Assembly (NCBI RefSeq): GCF_958295425.1
Contig: NC_081136.1
Coordinates: forward strand, 27,952,077 to 28,016,076
Direction of reading: 5' to 3'
Length of the DNA stretch: 64,000 bases
Origin: Solea solea
Lineage: Eukaryota; Chordata; Actinopteri; Pleuronectiformes; Soleidae
The notes beneath the pieces are model-generated. The model searched no databases. It was not told where the DNA came from and was given only the letters and a program-made list of their open reading frames with translations. The first letter of the stretch is position 1. Every line of letters begins with the position of its first letter. Positions 47,210 to 58,202 of this stretch are shown here, one piece after another. The translations under genes and the position numbers were made by a program.

Positions 47210-47640
47210 GTTTTCCTCGTTGAAACCCATATTAGACCTGAATCATTTTTCTGACCTTTTTCCTATTATTGCACAGTGAGTGATTATCAGGGCAGAGATG
47301 GGCTTTTTCCTGCATTTTACCAACACAGATTACCTGTATAATGTAATTATATAGAGGGGTATATGGACAGACAGGGGTTAATGGCTTCTCTCTCTCTCTG
47401 CGAGAGCGCGTGTTGCCTTGTCTATTATATGGCTGCAGACGGTGAGTGACTGTTCAACCCACAGCAGAGTGCTTTCCCCCCCGAGGCTTAGCCTGTGGGG
47501 TGGGTCTACGAGCAGCCGTCATGAGCAATTACACAACACCGTGTTAACTGTTATCAGTAGAAGATGGGGCTTTTTTTTTTCATCCCAGAGCCTAATAAAA
47601 TTTCCTGCAACATTTAGGATGCCCTTGGGGGAGATACATT
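47210..47640. promoter_or_regulatory. Candidate conserved non-coding block
   Basis: Contains homeodomain-like words (gtgagtgattatcagg, gtaatgtaattata? in the form ataatgtaattatatag) and a ggggttaatgg word, then CpG-containing cgagagcgcg. A short atggctgcagacggtgag phrase at 47429 looks like a start codon followed by a GT donor but has no supporting context. Low confidence. Confidence 0.22.
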
Positions 47641-47785
47641 ACCTCCCCAATATTCCATTGGTGCTGCTCTTTGGTCGAACTGTAAAAGGATCCTTTAGGT
47701 GCATCACTGAGTCAGACATGGAACGGGTGAAGCCACATCTGTTTGGACAGATTGGCACACAGGCCCTATTGATGTTCCTCAGATT

Positions 47786-47806
47786 CCCCCCCCCCCCCCC
47801 CCCCCC
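47786..47806. repeat. C21 homopolymer
   Basis: Longest C tract in the window. It interrupts a 139-codon frame that should be disregarded. Confidence 0.95.
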
Positions 47807-47933
47807 TTCCAAATGGAGTGCCTTTTTGTGGACTTGAACAGAAACAAACAAAATGTAGCTCAAAATAGGACATGCATTACATTCTACTTTTTTTTTTCTT
47901 CTGCTTTAATTTTAAAATGTGTTAAGGGGTGTC

Positions 47934-48135
47934 AAACTCATTGTAAGTCAGGGGCCGCATACAGAGCAGCCTGACCTCAAGTGGGCCGGCGAGTAAAATA
48001 ATACTTCTCTGTGTTTTACATTGAATGAATTTTTTCCACAAAACATATTATGAAAAACCTGAAAATGTGACCATTGGCACACGTGCATTACAACTTACAG
48101 ATCACAGTGGATCTAAAGGTACAAAACATTTAGTT
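47934..48135 (+). mobile_element. hAT (Charlie-like) element, left part
   Basis: Begins aaggggtgtcaaactcattg, then caggggccgcataca, ctgacctcaagtgggccgg and agtaaaataat, the left end of a widespread fish hAT family (CAGGGGTGTCAAACTCA). Further on gcattacaacttacagatca and cagtggatct match its interior. The right inverted end is not found, so it is truncated. Confidence 0.8.
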
Positions 48136-49639
48136 TGATTGATTAAGAGTTTGTACTGTACTGTAAGTGTTCTGCTTCAACGTTGTCATCAGAATAACAC
48201 AGCAGTGAGAAAGAAAAGGCCTTAAGATGACAGTTTTGTAAGGAACTGCTAGGTAACACTTTGCAGATAAAATTATGGTCCCCAGAGGATGAAGTGTATT
48301 TATGCTGGCAATATCGAGAATTTTCTTTTCCCTCCTGTGCAGCAAACCCCATTGCCAGAAAATCTGAGATGCTTTCTCAAGATGCAATAAAACCAATTGA
48401 ATCTGAAATTGACAGATTATAGGTAACATTAGGCCTACAGGTAAACCTTCTCAAAACAAAAAAGGAAATAAGACCACACTAGCATTTTCCCTATGGATTG
48501 CCTGACAGGTCTTCTGAAGCTTTTCATTGATTTCTGCAAACTACTGCATCACATCATCACTCATTTAATTTGAAATGCAATAATAAAAAAGGATTCAATG
48601 ATAAAGAGGAACAGAAACTGAAACGAGTAAAGAGAATAAAACCCATGTCGGAGTCTGGATCAGGATGTTGGAGGAAGTGCATTGCAAAAAACGTGGATAC
48701 ACGTGGCGAGACAGGAGGTGGAAATGTAATAGCTCTATTATCTCACCCTTTTTTTGTGTGAAAATGTTATGACACAAAGACGGATTGTGCAAAGGAGCTT
48801 TATTTTGTCTCTGTCGGAAAGCACTGGCTCATGAGCTGACAATATGAGCCACGCTCGCCACTGAAAACGCTTATCTGCGTTTTCACTACTCTAAAACAGT
48901 CATCCAAAAAACGTGTCTCCACTTCACTTGAACCCTGAGTCCAGCCTGTTAAAAAGATGTCACATTGTCTTAAAGTAGATGAATTACATCATCTGGCTCT
49001 GATGTACTACATAACATTACCTAACAAGCAGATTCAATTCACATGGAGTTTCCAGTGAAAGCCAGTTTTTAGGTCAATATCACAGAGGCTATTTCTTTAA
49101 GTGGAAGAGAGCCGAGACGCATCAAAAAGTCTTTTTTTTTTCTTTTTTTTTTTTTAAAGGATGACTCATCAAATCTGCCTGAATATATTCTCTACTACTC
49201 AGCTAAATTAACCAAAGGGGAAATTCACCAGACACGGTGAGTGCTTCTTTTTCCGCCATTACAGCCAACCAGCAGATGAACTGATGAATGGCTCGGGTTC
49301 ATGGGACCCTTAAATTGTTATCGTACAACAATTTATGTCAGTCATCAAATGTTAAATCCGTGTGAAATTGCTTCATGAATGGCAAGAGGTGAAGTGAAAA
49401 TAGAATTATGACCCACTATATGTGCATTCCCCAGCCGGTTAACCTGCAGTTTACATCAATGTCTTTTTGGACCTTTATAATTGTATTGATTTAGCATGAT
49501 CATAAAACCTGACCAATTCTTGAGTTATGGTTAAAAAAAAAAAAAAAATTGACATGCTTTTGCTCATTTGTGAATAATGAAATTCCTTCCATACGTTCCT
49601 AATGTATCACCTTTACCAAACTGGGATGGAAGTGAGGTA
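48136..49639. other. Unannotated, with hairpin and T/A tracts
   Basis: T-rich run at 49131-49155 and A16 at 49533-49548. No repeat family or exon recognised apart from the hairpin at 48862-48885. Confidence 0.4.
48862..48885. repeat. 9-bp stem hairpin
   Basis: tgaaaacgc, loop ttatct, gcgttttca: a perfect 9-bp stem with 6-nt loop, in otherwise unannotated sequence. Confidence 0.65.
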
Positions 49640-49825
49640 AAATTAGTCTTGTCTAAAGTACTTTAAAGGGATACTTATCTAAGTATCTTACCAGAAAATT
49701 ATTTTGGTAGAAGTTGAAGTCACTTTTTTTACAATATTACTTTAGTAAAAGTCTTAAAGTATATGACATTTACTGTACTTATGTATCAAAAGTAATGTTC
49801 TGATATAAAATGTACTTAAGTAGGA
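49640..49825. mobile_element. Fish dispersed repeat scrap (AAGTACTTAAGTA type)
   Basis: Dense acttaagta, agtaaaagt and tatcaaaagtaatg words, for example tttactgtacttatgtatca, match a common fish repeat. No ends resolved. Abuts the SINE-like unit. Confidence 0.5.
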
Positions 49826-49829
49826 TTGA

Positions 49830-50076
49830 GCCATGGTAGCCCAGCGGTGGGGGCGAGTTATCTTTCAACTCGAACGTCTCTCTTGACTTTAATCAAGTCA
49901 CTTCCTGTGTGCAGCAAGGAACTGTCGATGGGCGACAGGAGATCCTAACACAGAGAATCATGTGGTGCTGATCAGCTTCATCTGCATTGTGTGAACTCGG
50001 TTAACAATGATTTCAATGTAATGGACATTTTGTTTATGTATTTAAAAGTTGCTGTTTTAAATAAATCATTTCAGGT
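49830..50076 (+). mobile_element. tRNA-headed SINE-like unit
   Basis: The head gccatggtagcccagcggtg holds a recognisable RNA polymerase III A-box-like word (tagcccagcgg). The B box is degenerate (cgaacgtctctc). The body matches 42906-43091. It ends in aataaatcatttcagg. tRNA-derived SINEs have this layout. Family name not known to me. Confidence 0.6.
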
Positions 50077-50213
50077 TTCTGTCTCAACTGAGGGTTATAA
50101 GAAGCATGGGTATCATTTTTTATTAGCTCTGTAAAGTTATCTTCTGGCTGACTGCTTTGTTCTACAGATTAAGAATATGCTTGACTCAGTTTGCCACCCA
50201 ACAGGCCAGGCTT

Positions 50214-50420
50214 ATCTCTCGACTACTGTGATGGCCTTCTGGCGGGCTTCCATTCATGCACAATGAAACCCTTCCAGATGGTGCAGAATTCCACAGTACA
50301 TCTGGGCTTCGATCAGCCTTAAAGGACACATTTCACTCCACTGCTCATCGGCTTCTGCTGGCTACTTGTGGCTGCCCAAATCAAATTTATGTCTCCAGTA
50401 CTTAGACGAAAAAAACAATC
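50214..50420 (+). pseudogene. L2-clade LINE ORF2 C-terminal remnant
   Basis: In one frame: SLDYCDGLLAGF, then K-P-FQMVQNS, then (after a stop) THFTPLL. These correspond to the LDYCNSLLAGL..LQLVQNAAARL..HITPLL region just after the reverse transcriptase domain of fish L2-type LINEs. It has stops and is not functional. Sequence to about 50560 may be further LINE 3' debris. Confidence 0.75.
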
Positions 50421-50655
50421 CCTGCTCTTCATCCAAGTACTTGAACTCAAGCATGCATAATCATGCACAATCCATTTCCATCAGCCTCTTTTTTTATGTT
50501 TTTGCCCATTGTACCACCGACTTGCTTATCTACAGTTAACAAACTCCCACTCTCTTCCCAAAAAACGTAACTGGGATCGGAACAACTACTGCATGTATAC
50601 CTTCAGTTGGACCAGAGTCGGGGTCAAGCTGACCTGGGTCATCACACTTCCCACC

Positions 50656-51107
50656 CAGTGGCGGTTGCTGATCTTTGAAACAGGTGACGCTCATTTCAGG
50701 CCCAGTTATTTATACATAAATGATTACATAAATTCTGTAAACAAACAACTAGAACAAAGAAAAAAGGCGATAATTATGTTAAACTGAAATGCTATAATAG
50801 TGCTTTATTTACAGTGTTCATGTACAAATCAAAATGTGCTATATCGCCTCTCCATTAACTCAGAGAGAAGCTGAGCTTCCCTGGAAGTAAAGTTTTTTTA
50901 TTGCCGCAAAACTTATTCTATGCCATCCCATAGAGAACAGTTGAAGCTTCTGTGATAAACGGCTGATTCTGAACGAACTAGTGACAAATTCCAATCGTGT
51001 TCTAGTACACGTTTTGTATTAAATTGTAAATACAACACAGAACATACATATGTCGACATTTTAGAGGAAGCTGAGCTTCCTTTGCTGTATTAGAGCAATC
51101 TCCACTG
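50656..51107 (+). mobile_element. hAT-like element, family G short copy, with 8-bp TSD
   Basis: Begins cagtggcggttgct and ends agcaatctccactg, so its ends are inverted (12 of the first 14 match). It is flanked by exact 8-bp target duplications ttcccacc (50648-50655 and 51108-51115), diagnostic of hAT. It is 452 bp and non-coding. It carries two gaagctgagcttcc palindromic words, at about 50869 and 51067. It shares both ends with the 784-bp copy at 5093-5876, from which it differs by internal deletion. Confidence 0.9.
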
Positions 51108-51115
51108 TTCCCACC

Positions 51116-51904
51116 CCCACCTAACAAAAGCCAGTAAACTGAAGAAGACAGGCCAGTACATTTTTGGACTGACGAGGAGACCAATTTTATGCTCTGTCAG
51201 CTTAAAGCTACGCCTGTAGCTTCACTTAACCGTACATAAACACTTGGCTATTGTTGATGCTCTTGCACCAATTAGCAGTGTCCATTTCCCAACCACAGTA
51301 ATATCCGCACATGCAAATGATTTCTCTCGTTCCGACCTCTGCTGCCTTGCCCTTCATTTTTTACATTCCTGTTCAGTTCTGCAACAAGAGCGATTGTGAC
51401 TCACGAAACAACAGCGTACATGTGTTTGTTCCCAAGCACACAGATAATGCACTCAAGTATGGAGCGCCAGCTGTTGGCTTAAGTACAGTATGGTAATGAC
51501 CAGAATTCTGATGCATCGCCTCAACCCACGGAGTGTTGTGAAGAGTGTGTACAGACTGCACTTTTAGGCAGTCGTCGTGTAATCATACTGTGTGTGTGTG
51601 TGCTTTTGCCTCATCTGTTTCTGATCTGATTTAGATGCTGCATATGGAGTCTGTAAATGAGTGATTCTAGAACTACTGACATAACACTGGCATTGGAAAG
51701 AACAATCAATAACAAGTAAAAAAATTACATATTTATAAACAGTTTTACTTAAAAATCTCCCCAATCCCTCAATCCCATGTCCGATATTAGACATTTTGGA
51801 TAATTTAAGCTCTTTAGCCTCGTCACTGTTTGTAAAACTGGCTTCCCTGAGTAGTTTTACAAAATAAGAGAGGCAAGTTTTCATTTTTCAATGTTATCCT
51901 CAGG
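51116..51904. other. No recognisable feature
   Basis: GT run at 51588-51602. Nothing else recognised. Confidence 0.4.
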
Positions 51905-51907
51905 ACA

Positions 51908-51913
51908 TTTATT
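51908..51913 (-). promoter_or_regulatory. AATAAA in minus orientation
   Basis: Polyadenylation-type hexamer 177 bp downstream of the stop of the candidate exon at 52090-52358, on the same strand. Such hexamers are common by chance, so this supports that exon only weakly. Confidence 0.2.
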
Positions 51914-52028
51914 GCAGCATTCATTTAACCACCACTTCTCCAACAACTTTCTTGTTTACGCAGTTTTCTCAGTCAACACTCCACCTGGCCTTCTCTGTTA
52001 CTGAATGTTGGGCTTGTGGGCAGATAGA

Positions 52029-52051
52029 ACACACACACACACACACACACC
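52029..52051. repeat. (CA)n microsatellite
   Basis: About 11 CA units, in the putative 3' UTR of the adjacent minus-strand candidate exon. Confidence 0.93.
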
Positions 52052-52089
52052 TACAAAATGCAGCACTATTGATTTGTCGAGCACTGTGG

Positions 52090-52358
52090 TCAAGCAACCC
52101 TGAATAGCTGTGCTCCTTGGGTGAGACGCACAATCGGTAGTGGATGTGCCGCTCCTAAACTGTCCCCGGGTGCCACTTCAAATCCCTGTAGATTCACGAT
52201 ATTGATTTGAACCATTTCTCCCTCTGCCAGCGTCTTCTCCACCTCCATCATGTCCCCTTTCGCTTCTTTTTTATCTGACCTTTGTTGTTTTGTTTCTTGT
52301 TCCCAGAGGAAATTCAGTGATAACTTAAAGACAGGCATCAGCTCCTCTTCTATTTGTC
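52090..52358 (-). CDS. Candidate 3'-terminal coding exon, unidentified
   Basis: On the minus strand a strong acceptor precedes it: a long pyrimidine tract (about 52363-52395), then ggcaacag with AG at 52360-52359. The frame entered in phase 2 is open for 89 codons to a TGA at 52090-52092. The predicted peptide is balanced and soluble: an acidic start (IEEEL), a Lys/Glu/Gln-rich charged helix-like segment (QETKQQ..KKEAKGD..EVEKTLAEGE), then a hydrophobic patterned end with VQINIVNLQGFEV and PIVRL. An AATAAA lies at 51913-51908. There is no ATG-led gene here, so it would be an internal or last exon of a gene to the right. No family recognised; chance remains possible. Confidence 0.33.
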
Positions 52359-52549
52359 CTGTTGCCAAAAAAAAGAAAGACAGGAAGGAGGATTGAGGGG
52401 CAGAGCATTATGATGGGAGGAGGACAGAGGATTAGTGCAAAAGAATTTGTGTGATTGCAGTCTTACAGAAATCCACTCTTGGATCAGAATCCATCTTGGA
52501 ACTGTAGTTTCAAGATGTTGTAACTTTTAAATTTAAACACTGGTCACAT

Positions 52550-52786
52550 TTAACGGAATACTTCACTGATTTGCATTTAGCTTTGTATTACTAGAATAGG
52601 AATAGAATATTTTTGAAAAATTGTGCAATTTGTGCAATGTGTCATTGGTGGGCACGTAACAAAAAAAAGAATGAAGATATTTCTCTACTCAGGGGAATCT
52701 GAGGTTGGGAAGCACCTTTTTTCAAAATGACTACCCCTATTATAGTAATACAAAGCTAAATGCAAATCGGTGAAGTATTCCTTTAA
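52550..52786. mobile_element. Family B long-TIR MITE, copy 2 (complete)
   Basis: TTAA (52550-52553) then cggaatacttcactgatttg. The right end caaatcggtgaagtattcct is followed by TTAA (52783-52786). Inverted arms extend about 46 bp with few mismatches, through atttagctttgtattacta. The core shares gtgggcacgtaac with the copy at 17690. 237 bp including target sites; no coding capacity. Confidence 0.85.
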
Positions 52787-54825
52787 ACCTTTAAACCGCA
52801 TGTTTTCTCATTATAGTGGTGTTTAGAGCCGGCGACATTCATGTGCTGCACACAGGAAGCGATTCGCTTTATGTCGAGACAGGCGGCAACGGCAATGTTG
52901 GAGTACGAGTAAATGTTTTAGAGGTGAGATCCATGCTTCCTGCACTGCTGCTGTATGCACACGCATGTAGTCTTCACAGTATACCAAAAAATGTTGCATC
53001 ATTTCTGTTCGTAAAGACCAGAAAGAGGCAGAATAACAACCTTAACAGCAACACAAATCACCACAATCAACACACTACTAACATGTGGGATTATTTTAGT
53101 GGGATTTAGATGATTGGGTTTGTATTTAATAGGTTTTTATTTGTAAAAAGGTGTCACTGAGTTGTATTGTGGCACACTGAGACTCACCTTACTCAACCCG
53201 CTGTCAATTCCTCTCTGCAATCGTCGTCAGTTCTCCACTGGTTCTCATTGTCAGACTGTGTAATTGAGGTAATGCTGTTAATGATGTGTGAGTGGTCTCT
53301 CTCTCTCTTCTCTTAGACTCTCTCACACACACACACACACATCCTGATGGCAGTAGATAGGGCTCTTTCATTAGAGTTGGCATGGCAAAGACAAGGCAGC
53401 GGTGGCTTATGGGCACAGACGACCTCGCCGTTGGGGAGCGGGGTCTTTAAACACTAATTAGGATGACTTTGGAAGACAAAACAGGTCGGGAGGGGTGGAT
53501 ACGTGGAGGCATGGAGCTGGGGATTTGACAAATGCGGGAGGAAGGGACAGGAAAGGTGATTTCAGTTTTAAAAAGTAGGAGGGAATTGGAAATATGAGGA
53601 CTGGCGATGACAGTTAAAGTCAGACAAAAAATGGACACAGAATAAACAGAATAAAAAAAAAATCACCTGCAATTTAGACCGAGATTTAAATTGAAGCAAA
53701 TTGGCAACTTTGCATTCAGCAAAACAGTATGATTTCTAAAAATACAACTTTGATACCTCCAATTTGCCATTTTCATGCTGTTCACATCCAGCTCGAGCAG
53801 AGAAATCATTGTGTAATTCATCACTTTCTTTTATCTGCGGGAATACTGTAGACGTGAAAGTTACTGCATGTAGAACACAAGAGCGCTGTAACAGGAGAGC
53901 TATTAGTAAAGCGTCCAGGTTTACTATGTGGGGACGGATTATATGCGAGGCTCCCACAGCCGTGATTACTGAGAGGAAAAGCACGACAGAAAGGCAGCAA
54001 CAGTAAAAGTGAAGGAGCTCTTGTAACAAAGCAAGGGCAGATTTTTAATGTGAAATATAGCATTTGAGCACAATTAGGTATTTTCAGCACTGCAAGCTTC
54101 ACCCAGAAGGTTCCTGAGCTTATCTCAAAGCTCTAACCCCTGAGCAGGAATGTTGTTGGGGCCAAAAAAACTACCTGGCACTTGTATCTAGTTCCTGCAG
54201 TGAAAGTATACTTGCTTAAGGACAAACTGAGGGAGCCTCTGACAATGCTGATGTCATGATGAACCCAAAAAATGCTTTTTTTTGGTGCAAAATGTTTGGT
54301 ACATCGACCAAAACATGAGTTTGAAGTCTGTTTTTCCACTCTTTCAAATTACAAAAGGCACATTGATTTCCCCCAAGTGCTAAGCCTCTCATTTCCTTTC
54401 CAATTATTTCATTAATTCCTGGATTATTGCAGAGATAAGTTCCGTGATAAATAAAAGTTAAAGCCTATTGTCATGTGCTATCCACAAATAACGCCCACTT
54501 TCAATTTTAAATCAACGCCGCCAATAAGCCCTCAAACCCCGTAATTTAATTTGACTTCTTCTACAAGAGCTTTTCCTCTCAGAGAAATCGGCAATACTTT
54601 GGAAGAGCATGAGTAAAAAAAAAAAAAAAAAAAGCAGCTTAGGTTTAAAGACGTTTGCTGCGGCACATCAAAATGTGACAGCATTCCATTTATAAAGTGC
54701 ACTGAAAAGCCTCCAGATCCATCAAGCTGTTGTGTTGACATGATGCTGGAGTACATACAGTCTGTGGTGAAGGTGCACTGTATTAGTGTGCTGAGTCATT
54801 TGATGGACATGAGTGAGGGTTCACA
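52787..54825. other. Unannotated, with short CA/CT runs
   Basis: CA run at 53326-53341 and A18 at 54616-54633. Overlapping short frames at 53736-54102 have no motifs. Confidence 0.4.
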
Positions 54826-54848
54826 CACTACACACACACACACACACA
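54826..54848. repeat. (CA)n microsatellite
   Basis: CA run following a cacacacta lead-in. Confidence 0.92.
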
Positions 54849-54968
54849 GTACACACTCTTTCCTTTTCCCTTTGTTGCCACTGCCACTTTAGCCAAATTG
54901 CTGCTAGAAGCACTGCAGTACCTCATGGCTTCAGCCAGCAGAGGACAGATGCTGCGTAGGAGCGTGCG

Positions 54969-54994
54969 TTTGTGTGTGTGTGTGTGTGTGTGTG
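54969..54994. repeat. (GT)n microsatellite
   Basis: About 13 GT units. Confidence 0.95.
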
Positions 54995-55727
54995 CAAGTA
55001 TTACAGGTGGCTGCATGTGAGGGAGCCACGAGCTCACACACACACATAAACCAGTCTCTTCTCTGCTGCTGCTCCACAGTGTCCCCCCTTCGGTAAATAA
55101 CACCATTCATTATCTGCACAAGGTTCGGAAATGTACACCATGGAATAGATGAGTGTGCCGGCCAATGCGATCGCGTTCTTTGTATGCCCGAAAAAATACA
55201 ACCTGCGGCTGCTGCTGCCCTCGGTATTTCTGTAAATCGAACTTCATGAGCCCTATTTAAACTAAAGTCTATAGCGCGTGGTCAAAACTGCAGTGTCCAA
55301 CTCATATTCTTTATTCAGGATCCAACTCTGCCCCCCCCCCCCCCCGTCACCGGGACCCTACATTTTTAAAGGTTATCTTTAAATCATCATTTGCCCATTT
55401 TAGGGATTCTATCTTCAGTATAGAAGCCACTTGAGGACCATTGTTGGTCCTCTCTGTCTCCCGCTCTTTGCACAAACGAGCAGTGTCCAGGACTGGCCTC
55501 CAGGCTTCCATTGTAAACGTGAGTCCAGTCTCTCATGAGGAATTTCCTGCTTGCTTCTCAATGCAATGACGTGCACGTCTTGAACGCATTCGAGACAGAA
55601 GTTAGCTAGTGTCAATGTGTTCGTCTAAGTCGGATACACAGTAGTCTGTGTGTTTTGTGCGTTAGATTAATTGACTGTTTAATTTATCGGGCTTTAAACG
55701 CCGGGCGCCGGGCGCGTTTCTATTTAA
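54995..55727. other. Unannotated, with C15 tract
   Basis: C15 at 55331-55345. CpG words increase approaching 55700 (cgccgggcgccgggcgcg). Confidence 0.4.
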
Positions 55728-56085
55728 ATGGCAAACGTAAGGAGTGAGAAGTGAACGATTCTCTGCGGAGATGATGGAGCTGCTTGTGAGAGAGGTGAAG
55801 AAGCAGAATAAAAACCCAAACATCTATAAAGCAGTGTTTGAAAAGAAACCATTGAGAAATTTCAGGTTTGAAGTGGATTGTGATGAGACAGGAGTGCACA
55901 GATGTGCGGCTGCGATACTAATCATCGCTGGTTTACATTCAAGACAGATGACGTGTGAGGCACTTTGGAGTTATTTCGATTCTCAGCATAAATGGTTGGA
56001 AGTGACGGAAGAAAAAGCAACAGATAGGAGTCGTGTGACCTATATTGAGATCTTAAGGATGTGCCTGCCTCTGAGGTTGGATTAG
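55728..56085 (+). pseudogene. Small ORF with possible Myb/SANT-like start
   Basis: An ATG at 55728 opens MANVRSE, then hits a stop after eight codons. Shifting one base continues in a frame open to TAG at 56085 (ERFSAEMMELLVREVKKQNKN and onward). An internal ATG at 55771 gives an uninterrupted 104-codon frame. The start resembles the first helix of Myb/SANT-like domains in fish Harbinger-related genes (F-S-x-E-x-x-x-LLVREV). The remainder, with an AAILIIAGL hydrophobic patch, is unrecognised. A CpG-rich cgccgggcgccgggcgcg lies just upstream, at 55700-55717. It may be a decayed Harbinger-type gene fragment, or chance. Confidence 0.33.
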
Positions 56086-56511
56086 AGGTGAACTCATTTA
56101 CATATGTACTTCCTTTACTTTCCACATTGTGCACGAACCCTTGTCTATCGTGTAAAACAGTACTGTTTGTTGATAAAACTGCATTTTTAAACAGTAAAGA
56201 AGGCTTATACTGACTTACTCCAATAAACTTTACTTAAGAACAACATTTGAATTTGGTGAATTGTAAAGACTGCTCATATCGCCCAAGCAAATATGAGATT
56301 CTCGCGTTAAAAACCCTTATAATGATAAAAATCTCATCCAAAATCATATAAGATTGCAAGCAGATCTAGATGTATGTCTTACCGTTCAGATTTACAGGGG
56401 AACAGCTGTTTTTTTTTACTGGAAATGCCATGAACCTGTTTGTTATAGTCCTGTTCTAAAGCCTTCCACTGTTTATTTATCGGTATCCTTGCGGTATTTT
56501 ACGATGATCCC
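56086..56511. other. No recognisable feature
   Basis: No element identified. Confidence 0.4.
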
Positions 56512-56540
56512 TCATCATCATCATCATCATCATCATCATT
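56512..56540. repeat. (TCA)n microsatellite
   Basis: Nine to ten TCA units; gives a poly-His or poly-Asp artefact in translation. Confidence 0.93.
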
Positions 56541-58202
56541 GTCTATTCCTCCGTTAAAAAAAAAAAGTGCCCGCATATGTCTTCGTTTATTCTTCCTCAG
56601 GCTGCTTCTTCCAGCCGCATGCGTCACAGCAGGACGGCGATAGATTAATGATGGACTCTGCTGTGCCGGGTCTCTGTTAGACATAACGGTGGCTGAAGGT
56701 CAATCTCTGTTTCATCGGGCCACATATTTTATGTCATGCTTTCACTGGTTTAACATGCTTTTCTCAAAGTTGCGGCCTGCTGCTCCGAGTCCTTGGCTCC
56801 GTCTTCTTGACAGGGGTCCTTCACACCTGATTAGTTAACCTGACAAAGCAGGAAGAGTCTGGGTAGTTTTTGTAGTTGGATTGTGGATTGGTTGTCTTCA
56901 CGCACACATATTCTGTATTTTTGTTGGGGGGAAAAAAACAACATTTTATCATGACATTATGCGGTTATTTATCTTTAAAATATTGCATGGTGAGGAAAAT
57001 GTCTCCCGCCTTCATCAGGTTTCGTCTGTTCGGGTTTGAATGTTTCAGTTTTGGTCACGTGCCTCGAAAAGGAGCCGGGACCTCTCCCCCCCCCCTCCCC
57101 ACGCACTCCACCACAGAAAAGACAATAGTTAAGAGGCATAAATATTTATGGGATCACGCTTGCATCTGGATTTTTGCCAGAGCACCTTATGAATTTTTCA
57201 TCCACGGCAAAAGTGCGCGTTGGGAGCTATTCCGGGCTTCTGGGCGAATGTAATGTCAGGAGGTGCAGTGGGCCGATGTTGCAGATTCGGTGACAACGCC
57301 GGTGAATTGAACTTGTGACGGACAACTGGATTGCACGGGTGTGGTGTGGTGAGGTGGGTAATGCTCTCTGTGCGCTGGGGGTTGGTCGGAGTGTAATTGT
57401 GTGTTTGTTAAACGGTGTGAGGCACAGTCAGACTGATGCAGAGTGTTTCGAGTGGATGATTTCATGTGCACTTCTTCCTCCTCGCAGCTCTCAGGTCAGA
57501 GGTTGACGCCGCAGGGCGAGAGGTTAGACAGTCAGAAATGAGACATTATTGGGCAGAGCTGCGCCGTCGGTCGATGTCTCTGAAAGCACCGAGGTCAACA
57601 AAGGGGCTGGTTTAATGACATAGGTTACAACCACACATCACTTGGCTGTGGGTGTCAGATCCGTGTGTGTGTGTGTGTCCTGTTTACAAGGGTCAGGCTC
57701 ATTTGTAAGCTGTCAAACAGAGATACTCAGACAGAGATCAAGAGCAGCTCACAGGGGTTAGTCCTGCTCTCTAGGGGAAATAGATTCTGTTTGATGTTGG
57801 GTGCGTGTAGGAGGGAGTGATGGTGGGTGGCAGGCAGGCAATAGAACGGGTGAGGGCAAGAGAGTTGGGGCACACGCACAGTGGGAAAAACACACATTTA
57901 GTTGAAAGGGAGAGACAGAACGACGCGGTGAGCTTAATTGAAAGAGGAGATGAAAATGTGAAAGAAAGCAAAATGGATTTTGTGATGTTTGGCAAATGAA
58001 AGGTCGCACAATAAATGGGACACAAAAACAACAAGGTAAGAGACAAGGTGAGGGAAAACAAGCTGGACTAATGGCTGCCAAGAAATGAAAAGAACCCCTA
58101 ACTAAAGGGGAGGTGAGAAGAGGAAGAGGGAAAAAAAGCTTCTTTTTTTCCCCCCCTGCTGCTTGTACTCATCTGAGTGTTAATGAATGTTCTTGAATGC
58201 AG
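56541..58202. other. Unannotated; small candidate regulatory patch at 57120-57250
   Basis: GT run at 57665-57678. The stretch 57120-57250 (cataaatatttatgggatca, tgaatttttcatccacgg) has the texture of a conserved non-coding element but nothing more specific. Confidence 0.3.

Noticed and set aside
47429..47446. Short start-codon-plus-donor phrase (atggctgcagacggtgag)
   Set aside because: Attractive as a first coding exon but only four codons long, with no promoter or downstream exon evidence.
47418..47837. 139-codon plus-strand frame
   Set aside because: Depends on the exact length of a C21 tract and has no recognisable features.
49836..49860. Functional tRNA gene
   Set aside because: Only an A-box-like word is present; no B box, no cloverleaf. 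Better explained as a SINE head.
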